Shown here: positions 56,694 to 64,000 of the stretch, piece after piece
How the letters are laid out: each line of letters begins with the position of its first letter
How positions within the stretch are numbered: the stretch's first letter is position 1
Assembly (NCBI GenBank): GCA_006176705.1
Contig: QRFJ01002090.1
Coordinates: 83,434 to 147,433, forward strand
Direction of reading: 5' to 3'
Origin: Cocos nucifera
Lineage: Eukaryota > Streptophyta > Magnoliopsida > Arecales > Arecaceae
DNA length: 64,000 bases
Program-made: the position numbers and the translations under genes
Notes under the pieces: model-generated
What the model saw: only the letters and a program-made list of their open reading frames with translations
Told to the model about the DNA's origin: nothing
The model's database searches: none

Positions 56694-58322
56694 TGATAGG
56701 GATGCGATGTTGTCGTTAAGACACCATGTTTATCAGTTTAATCCGACTTCTTAAAATCATTGAAAATGTATAGATAGTAGTGAGTCGGGTCGAATCCACA
56801 GGGAAGGTAGTATTTTAGATTTTAAATCTTTGATTTTTGAAAAGAAAAGAAGAAAAGGATTTGAGTTTTCAGAATCAAAAGTGAAGTCGAAAAATAAAAA
56901 AAAGCAAAAATTAAAAGGTGCAGGTATTTAAACTTGGTACTAAGATCTACTAGTTAGATCTTAGCATCTACTTGCAAGGCAATAATTTAAAGTGCAGAAA
57001 TTAAATTGCAATAAAAATAAAAAAGCAAGAAATTAAAGTGCAAAAATAAAATTTTTATTAATTAAAATTTCAAAATTTAAATATATAAAATTTAAAAAAA
57101 TAAAATAGCCTGATCTCTGATCTTGGATCGGCATTGGCAGAAAGATGGTGTAGAAGCTCGGCTCTTCTTCTCGGCACCCGTTGCTTCGAAGCAGCCTTTA
57201 ACCCATAGCCTGGCTTCGCCCTGTACCAAAGCTTCACCTTAATCGGAGATATCAATTTTTGATGGCCTGGGGTCCTTTTTATAGAGCTAGGAGGGCTGGA
57301 TATTTTTTTCTAAAGGCAATATGGGACTAATAGCCTTTATAATCGTAAAAATACAAAGAAATTCAGATAAAATTTGAATCAAAATAGCTCTGATATGACT
57401 CTGCTAAATCCAGCCATTCAACAGGAATCCAACGGTCCAAAAATCATCAAAATCGGATGCAGATAAGCTCAGATCGGGTCGGATTAAATTCTGGCCGTTG
57501 GATCGCGCTTGATCGAGGAAATCTGGCCGCAAATCGCGCTTCGGGAGTCTTGATCACCCACCGGCAAGCATTTCTGGACCGTCGGATCATCGCCTGGATC
57601 GAGGCGCTGCCATTTCCGATGGTGATCCGCAGTGATGTTTGTATCTGAATAAAATTCGGAAGCAACCACAGCCGTCCGATCCTAACCGCAAACAACCACA
57701 TCCGTCCGATCGCGCAATAACTGTTCCCATGGACCTCGTGTAGACCGGCCGTACCGCACACCGCAACCAATCAGCACCGCCGTTGTCACCGATGAAAAGA
57801 CTAAATTACCCTTGTGAGCCGCGATAAATTTCTGTAGACCCTTAAGGGGTCTAGGTCCACCACGTGGCAATCTCTGATTCACCGGAATTTGCTGAGCTGG
57901 CGGTCCACGCCTAGATCGTGGACCGGCTGATGGCTTCAACGGCTGAGTCGGCTTTGATGGCTTGGCTTGGCTTGGTTGGCTTGGCTTGGTGGCTCGGCTT
58001 ACGGAGCCGACTGAGCCATTTTCTTTTTTTTTTATTTAATTTTTATTTATTTTATATCTTTCAAAATTCATATCTTTTCCATTTTAGCTCCGTTTTACTT
58101 GAAATTTATTTTGTTGTGATCAAAAAAATGAGCTCTTTCTACTGATAATAAAATTTTATTTTTTAATTTTTATTATTTTTTATTATTTTTTAATTAATTT
58201 TTTAATTAATAAAAATATGAATTTTTCAAAAATTATATATAAATTGATTATTAATTCTTAAAAATTAATATCAATTAATTAATAAATTAATACTTTTATT
58301 GATGAATTTATTATACTTATCA
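56694..58322 (-). mobile_element. Solo LTR of Athila-like element
   Basis: 1629 bp, minus orientation, TGATAAGTATAATAAATTC (58322) to ...CGCATCCCTATCA (56694). No internal region. Flanked by perfect 5-bp direct repeats CATAG (56689-56693 and 58323-58327). Removing it restores the LTR of J ('ggtagcacagaaatcaatt' at 40683). Closer to the D LTR than to those of I. TATA rc at 57276-57283; 'ggcttggctt' repeats at 57955-58015. Open frames inside are not genes. Confidence 0.93.
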
Positions 58323-59195
58323 CATAGAAACTAATTTCTATACTAATCAAAGTAACCATCTAGCAATGGTATCCGACATCCGGATAGGTCGAATAGTCAC
58401 AATCATAATATTCAGAACCTACGTGAATATGGTTATCGTATAATTCATCCCTTTGACCTCCATGCATAGGATGATTTTAGGAATTGACTGTCAACCCTAA
58501 AAGATACATCCAAATCATATCTCAAAGTAATTAGTCCTGTAATCCCTTACAAAGACTATCCTGGCCAAGGCTTTGCTAAATTAAAATACTATTGAACATA
58601 GTTCCTAAAATCAGGAGTGGTCAATCCCATCTTGATACACGCACCAACTCCTCAAGTATTTAACTATGCCCAGAAACCTTCCATCATTGAATTAGAAATT
58701 CAGGTAGTGCAGCATCAAAGCACAATGAGTTGTTTGAAAGTCACCATGGTGATCTCAGGTTGGAGGGATAGTTATACCCATATTCCATCAGAGCAAATCT
58801 TGATAGTAGAAAAGCTCTAGAGTTGGTCATGTTCAGTATAAATATATCCATATATCTGACTTGCATGTCATACTAGTATCTTAACACTCCTTGGTTATGA
58901 AGACAACCAACTTATATGGCACACAATGACCTATACTCGATAAACGTTGTCATCCTAAGTAACAAAGTATCATTTGATCATGAACAATTTTAACGACTAA
59001 ATGATAAATCCTCCTTTATCAAATTTTAGATAGTCCTAAGGATTTCATCACAACATACGTGTTCATTAGAAAATAATAGAATTTATGATGAAAAATACCA
59101 AAATAACTTTTATTAATTAATAATTCATATACAAGTACAACAAGTAGCATAACCATCAATAGACTGAAGATTGGCTTTAGGATACATTTTTAATA

Positions 59196-59546
59196 CTAAT
59201 GAGTATCTGTACTCTCACTCTAGTATCTCGACACCATAAACTCAAGACACATCTATCCAAGATAAGCAATTGTACACCAACCTTTTGGATCAATCACCAT
59301 CCTCGTGATGATCCTATGGTTGGAAGCTATTTATGAGTTAATTATGATAATTTATGTCTTCAATTTTCAACTCTTGAAAATATGAATTGTCACTACCATT
59401 AACTCGAAGGATGCATCACAGATACCTTAAACACACTATGATAGAAAATAATCATTTTATTAATTTATAGTCAAAATTATAAAATTATCCTTAGAAGTGT
59501 ATTACAAGTGTTTAGCCAATCTGGCTTCTAGGGCACACATTTAACA
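59196..59546 (-). repeat. Family-1 LTR fragment, right part
   Basis: Continues the LTR interrupted by element J, from 'gagtatctgtactctcac' to the LTR start rc TGTTAAATGTGTGCCC at 59546. Diverged to about the same extent as the F LTR, so an old copy. Confidence 0.85.
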
Positions 59547-60080
59547 TGCAAGTCAGAGTTGATAAGAGGACCTCATCTTCAAATTATTCATTTGCAGACT
59601 ACTCTAGAACTCCTTCTAGTTGCCTAAAGAGCTTTCTCTAGTCGAACTCCTTATGGTCACCTAGAAAGATCTCATGATCTACACGAATTCAGCTCCCAGC
59701 TCAACGAATACCAATTTATATACAAATGATACCAGAGAGGTCCGAAACTCTCCTAAGCTACTATGATGTGGAGTTCTTTACTGACCATAGCCATTTGCTC
59801 TGAGCTTCAACCATTAATCCTCAACAGATTGGCACATTATGGCAATAAACAACACTCTCCAAAATAAACTCTACGTGGCCTGAACGGCCCACTACCAAGC
59901 AGTTATGGCTGTCACCATTAGTTTGTTACCAACTTCACATATATAAGGGATCCTACAGATATGTTTCCTCTCTAAGCTCTCATCTCCTCCTAGGAACTCT
60001 GCAAAAATTCTTTGAGCACTCTATTTCTATTGGTTAGAAGAGCTAACTTAACTATCGGAGGATCCTGCTGGAGCAACCTC
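59547..60080 (+). other. Fragment of another LTR or promoter region, unclassified
   Basis: Unique in the window and without a gene. A TATA-like 'atatataaggg' near 59940 is followed by 'ctctctaagctctcatctcc' and, near 60050, 'taactatcggaggatcctg'. This is a layout I associate with U3-R regions of plant gypsy elements, from memory only. It is flanked by family-1 LTRs on both sides, so it is the older host sequence that received them. Confidence 0.35.
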
Positions 60081-60665
60081 TAAAAGAAAAATCCAATTTT
60101 TTTGGTCAAGTTTGTTTAGATCTGATTTGATCAAGAGAAATATTTCAAAAATTTTTTTCTTAGATTCAAATCAAATATGAGACTCTTCAGATCTAATTTT
60201 ATCAGTCTGATAAAATAAAAATAAATTAAATTAAATTAAATCAAATTTAATTTACCTTGATTATGGGTAATCCTATTATCCTGTGATGATCCTGATGTTT
60301 GCAGCGGAAGGTTCTGGATCTTAGCCACGCAAGCGCCTGGCCTCTACCGGTATCCACTCGGGTTGGATCTGGAGATCCTCTTCTTCTCTATCTACACCTC
60401 CAAAAATTAGATCTGGATCTGATCTTGGAGGATCTTCAAAACTGCCTTTTGAAGATCAGCAGTTCGTCCTTTGCAGCAGCGCAGCCTTCTTGCTTTTTGA
60501 TCGCCTTTCTCTTGATCTGGATCGCACCAAACTCAAAGTCCAAAACCTCTTTGGACATGGAGAGGAGAGGGGAGAAGAGAGGATGGCATGGAGAAGGAGG
60601 GGAGAGGCAGCCTTGGGGCATGGGCAAAGGGTAAAAACTCTAAATCCTAGTTGGGCGCAGGGTCT

Positions 60666-60673
60666 TATTTATA
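60666..60673 (-). promoter_or_regulatory. TATA box, LTR of element C
   Basis: TATAAATA on the minus strand, conserved with elements G and A/B. Confidence 0.6.
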
Positions 60674-61009
60674 GATCCTACTTGTGATCCAACTCCTCTT
60701 CATCCTCAACCAATCACAACCCTTTGTGAAATCAGATCTAAATCTGATTGGTTGGAATAGAGATCCCCTGGATTCCTCAGATTAGGGTCGCCTAAGACCT
60801 CCTTAGTCACCAAGATTGGATTCAAAGATGAACTCTAATTGGACCATCCTAAAAGGGAGCATGGAGTCCTGGAGTCCCAATGTATGGGACTCCAAGGCGC
60901 CTCCTACTTGGGCTGCACGCCTCCCTTGGCGTGCGCCCCCTCCCTTGCTTCCTAGGTTCTGGCAGGGGGACAAGCCCCCACCAGCTCTCCAATAGGTGCA
61001 TGACATGTG

Positions 61010-61078
61010 GTCAAAAGTCAAAGGTCAATGGTCAACGTTTGACCAGTCAAAGGTAGACTTTTGACCAAAGTCAAAGAA
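61010..61078 (-). promoter_or_regulatory. W-box cluster, LTR of element C
   Basis: Same TTGAC/GTCAA-rich block as 26699-26768, with one spacer shortened. Confidence 0.55.
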
Positions 61079-62402
61079 CAAGAATTTGGCAGGTGACCAA
61101 AAATGGCAGGTAATGTCTTACAAAATAAGACAACCTTTTCTGACTTGGACAACCTCCAGTCAGACCATATGAAGGCCTCTGATTGAGCACAAACTCCTTT
61201 GGCTCAGTCAGGACAACTTATTTATGATAGTAAAAGAAGAACGTTAGGTTCAATCGAGTGCTAGCACGATTTCCTTGAACCTAATTGAATCTCATTCAGA
61301 TCAATTGAACTAGATCAGTTCAATTGATGATCACCAGATTCAAACCCTTGTTTGTGTGACCCAGTTAGGTTCAGTTCTGTATGGTAATGGGATATGTCAT
61401 GATCTCTATCATCGACATCATCGAAACTCCTTTCGATGGATCAGAACTCTTCTGATTCGAACAGCTAGAATGATCGATCATCTAAATCATTCTAATTGCT
61501 CCCAAAATCCACCAGTGACACCTAGCAGTATATGGTGGCAACCCATCAGAGCTGAATGCGAACCTCTTGGTGCAGCTACCTGTGTGATTAAGTTCTTCTA
61601 TCTTGAGCCCCGATCAGATTAGGGTTAAGGTGAACTCGTCAAACCCTAGTCTCTGTCATATGATGTAATCATTCGATTCAAGTCCAATGTGAAAATCCTA
61701 AATAGAAACTCTTTCTATTATTTCACTCTGCCATGGCCATGGGCTTCTGGACTTGATTCTCATGATCATCATAGGGCTACTCCTCTACCACCGAGGTAGA
61801 TAGATTCCATCTTGATGCAATCCAGTTCCTACAATGAACATGCTATAGCCAACATACACCTCAGGGTTCCATATGGCTAGGAGACCGAGTTAATGGTGTA
61901 GTCAAACTATAACACCCTCAAGGTGAACTGCCGATGCACCTCAGGTCAAAGAACCAGACACACTACTGCAGCATCGAGTCAGTCATTGACGAGAAGGTAG
62001 ACTTCCCTAATGACTACTCGAGGTGGTCACGCTCAGTGCCCTCGTTCTCTAACGAGTACCTGTACTCTCGCTCCGGTGTCTCCACACCGTAGACTCAAGA
62101 CTCATCTACTAAAGAGAAGCGATCGTACACCAACCTTCCGGATCAATCACCATCCTCGTGATGATCCTATGGTCGGGAGCATTTTATGAGTTAATAATGA
62201 TTATTCATGTCTTAAATTTTCAACTCTTGAAAATATGAATTATCATTACCATTAACTCAAAGGATGTATCACAGACACTAAATACACATATGTGATAGAA
62301 AATAACCCATTTTATTGATTTTAGTCAAAATTATAATTTTGCCCCTAGAAGTGTATTACAAGTGTCAGCCAATTCTGGCTTCTAGGGCACATATATCTAA
62401 CA

Positions 62403-62416
62403 ATCTCCCACTTGTC
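62403..62416 (-). promoter_or_regulatory. Polypurine tract of element C
   Basis: Minus strand 'gacaagtgggagat' between the pol stop (62417) and the LTR. Confidence 0.8.
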
Positions 62417-64000
62417 CTAAAGCCAATTGGCTACAAGTCTAAGTCCCATCTTCTCAAGGTGGGCTTCGATCTTCTGCTGGCCCAACGGCTTTGTAAGTGG
62501 GTCTGCCACATTATCTCTGGAGTTGACTCTCTTGACCTCGACGTAACCCTTCTCAAGGTAATCGCGGATGAGGTGGTATCGCCGCTCAATGTGCTTGGAT
62601 TTCTGGTGAGACCTTCGGCTCCTTAGCAAGGGCTATGGCGCCATTGTTGTCGCAGTATAGAGGAATGGCATCTGATGGCATTACTCCAATTTCTGCAGCA
62701 AACTTCTTGTACCAGAATGCTTCCTTTGCAGCCTCTGATGCAGTGATATATTCTGCTTCCATGGTGGAATCTGCTATCACTAGTTTGCTTGGAACTCTTC
62801 CAGCTGACAGCACCACCATTGCACACAAACAGACTTCCAGATGTCGACTTTCGATCATCTATATCGGACATGAAATCCGAGTCTGTGTATCCCTGGACTT
62901 GGAGTTCTCCATTACCAAAGACCAACATCATATCCTTAGTTCTTCTCAAGTACTTAAGGATACATTTCACAGAAGTCCAGTGTTCTTCACCTGGATTTGA
63001 CTGATATCTGCTTGTGACACTCACAGCATGGGCTATATCAGGTCGTGTACATAGCATGGCATACATGAGGCTCCCTATTGCAGAAGCATAAGGGATCTTG
63101 CTCATGCGTTCTATTTCCTCAGGTGTGCTGGGGCACATCTTCTTGGAAAGATGAATACCATGTCTGAAGGGTATTAATCCCCTCTTAGAGTTTTCCATAC
63201 TAAACCTCTTTAGTACTTCCTCTATGTACATCTTCTGTGAAAGTCCTAGCATCCTATTCGGTCTATCCCTATAGACCTTAATTCCTAGAATAAAGGATGC
63301 TTCACCTAGGTCTTTCATGGAGAATTCCTTGGACAACCACATTTGACTGATGTCAACATGGGAATATCATTCCCAATAAGGAGGATGTCATCCACGTACA
63401 ATACGAGGAAGACAACAGCGCTCCCACTGACCCTTTTTGAAAACACATGGTTCCTCTTCATTTTTGATGAAACCAAACTTTTTGATCACATCATTGAAAT
63501 GAGTGTTCCAGCTCCGAGATGCTTGCTTAAGTCCATATATGGACCTTTGCAGCTTGCAAACCTTGTGATCAGTATCACTGGATGTGAAACCTAGCGGCTG
63601 TTCCATATAGATATCTTCCTCAAGATATCCATTTAAGAATGCCGTTTTCACGTCCATTTGCCATATTTCATAATCGAAATAGGCTGCAACAGCAAGCAAT
63701 GTGCGGATGGATTTTAGCATAGCTACTGGGGAAAAGGTATCCTGATAGTCAATGCCTTCGCGTTGACTATAACCTTTTGCCACCTAAGTCTAGCCTTGAA
63801 TGTCTCCACATTCCCATCTGCACCAATCTTTCTCTTGAAGATCCATTTACACCCAATAGGTACTATACCTTCTGGTGGATCTACCAAGGTCCAGACTTGG
63901 TTTGAGTGCATCGAGTCAATTTCTGACTTCATTGCCTCTAAGCCATTTCTCGGAGTCGATATCTGATATCGCCTCGTTGTAGGTTTTGGGATCACCATGA
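62417..64000 (-). pseudogene. Copia reverse transcriptase-RNase H (element C, partial)
   Basis: Reading leftward from the window edge: NQVWTLVDPPEGIVPIGCKW and IFKRKIGADGNVETFKARL, a shift near 63780, then AKGYSQREGIDYQDTFSPVA, QMDVKTAFLNGYLEEDIY and CKLQRSIYGLKQASRSWNT. A 1-nt frameshift follows near 63435, then LVLYVDDILLIGND, a 1-nt loss near 63344, MKDLGEASFILGIKVYRDRP, TRPDIAHAVSVTSRYQSN and RNase H GYTDSDFMSDIDDRKSTSGS. RNase H is broken near 62782 and 62612 but reaches NVADPLTKPLGQQ and VANWL-stop at 62417. The YVDD catalytic pair is intact. The frameshift near 63435 is the same as in B. Confidence 0.93.

Larger units (their letters stand above)
39024..59195 (-). mobile_element. Family-2 copia element J, full length, nested insertions
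   Basis: Complete element on the minus strand: 5' LTR 55026-59195, primer site, leader, gag, protease, integrase, RT-RNase H, purine tract, 3' LTR 39024-41556. Without the Athila-like element (7.8 kb) and the solo LTR (1.6 kb) it is about 10.7 kb. The LTRs are about 2533 and 2536 bp after removing the solo LTR, which supports the borders. All genes are broken by stops. Confidence 0.9.
55026..59195 (-). repeat. 5' LTR of copia element J, split by a solo LTR
   Basis: LTR sequence 55026-56693 and 58328-59195, matching the 3' LTR 39024-41556 throughout. Net length about 2536 bp. TATA rc at 55731-55737 and hairpin array at 56305-56620. The outer end is eroded (...ttttaata where the 3' LTR has ...tttccaaca). 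Confidence 0.88.
60081..62402 (-). repeat. 3' LTR of copia element C
   Basis: About 2322 bp from TGTTAGATATATGTGCCC (62402) to the eroded end near 60081 ('taaaagaaaaatcc' for 'tgaaggaaaatcc'). TATA rc at 60666-60673 and W-box cluster 61010-61078. Nearly identical to 25807-28078 except for 60081-60960, which shows more differences and small insertions. Confidence 0.9.
60081..64000 (-). mobile_element. Family-1 copia element C, 3' part
   Basis: Minus-strand 3' end of a young copia element: RT and RNase H (62417-64000 and beyond), purine tract 62403-62416, and 3' LTR 60081-62402. The rest is right of the window. The left flanking five bases are ACCTC, to be compared with the far side for a target-site duplication. 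Confidence 0.9.

Noticed and set aside
59547..60080. Host gene promoter with TATA box
   Set aside because: No coding frame follows and the layout resembles an LTR; left as unclassified retroelement sequence.

Overview
The window is AT-rich plant nuclear DNA made almost entirely of LTR retrotransposons in several layers of nesting. I see no intact host gene, no RNA gene and nothing prokaryotic. Ty1/copia pol proteins, initiator-Met tRNA primer sites, Athila-like gag and an Asp-tRNA primer site place it in a flowering plant. The long AT-rich LTRs would fit a monocot such as a palm, but that is a low-confidence guess. A run of exactly 1,000 N (18290-19289) is a placeholder assembly gap.

Layout. 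1-5064: deleted plus-strand copia element K (leader, RT-RNase H, LTR). 5080-7361: decayed minus-strand gene of the 'putative gypsy type transposon' class, plus unassigned DNA. 7362-13056: two stacked minus-strand copia 3' ends of family 1 (F, then E inserted into F). 13057-18289: plus-strand Athila-like element D, cut off by the gap. 19290-21608: plus-strand family-1 end G (RNase H, LTR). 21638-32886: two minus-strand family-1 internal regions (A and B) that share one LTR. 32887-38194: plus-strand SIRE-like, gag-only element H. 38195-39023 plus 59196-59546: the two halves of one family-1 LTR, split by family-2 copia element J (39024-59195, minus). J is itself interrupted by gag-only Athila-like element I (45899-53688) and by an Athila solo LTR (56694-58322). 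59547-60080: a piece of another LTR promoter. 60081-64000: the 3' part of family-1 element C (minus).

No reading frame is intact. Decay is mostly in-frame stops and lost zinc-knuckle cysteines explained by C-to-T or G-to-A changes, plus small indels in the young family-1 copies. Elements D, I and H carry gag but no visible protease, integrase or RT, so if they moved they must have used proteins supplied by other elements. Family 1 is the most recently amplified: A and B, and the LTRs in G, A/B and C, are nearly identical by eye.

I did not find a new multi-gene system. The observations most worth following are: a post-gag non-coding motif shared by the two Athila-like elements; a duplicated primer-binding site in D; a hairpin-repeat array in the family-2 LTR; clusters of W-box and DRE-type motifs in two LTR promoters; frameshifts shared between copies; and an inverted junction near the gap that could be a real rearrangement or a misassembly.
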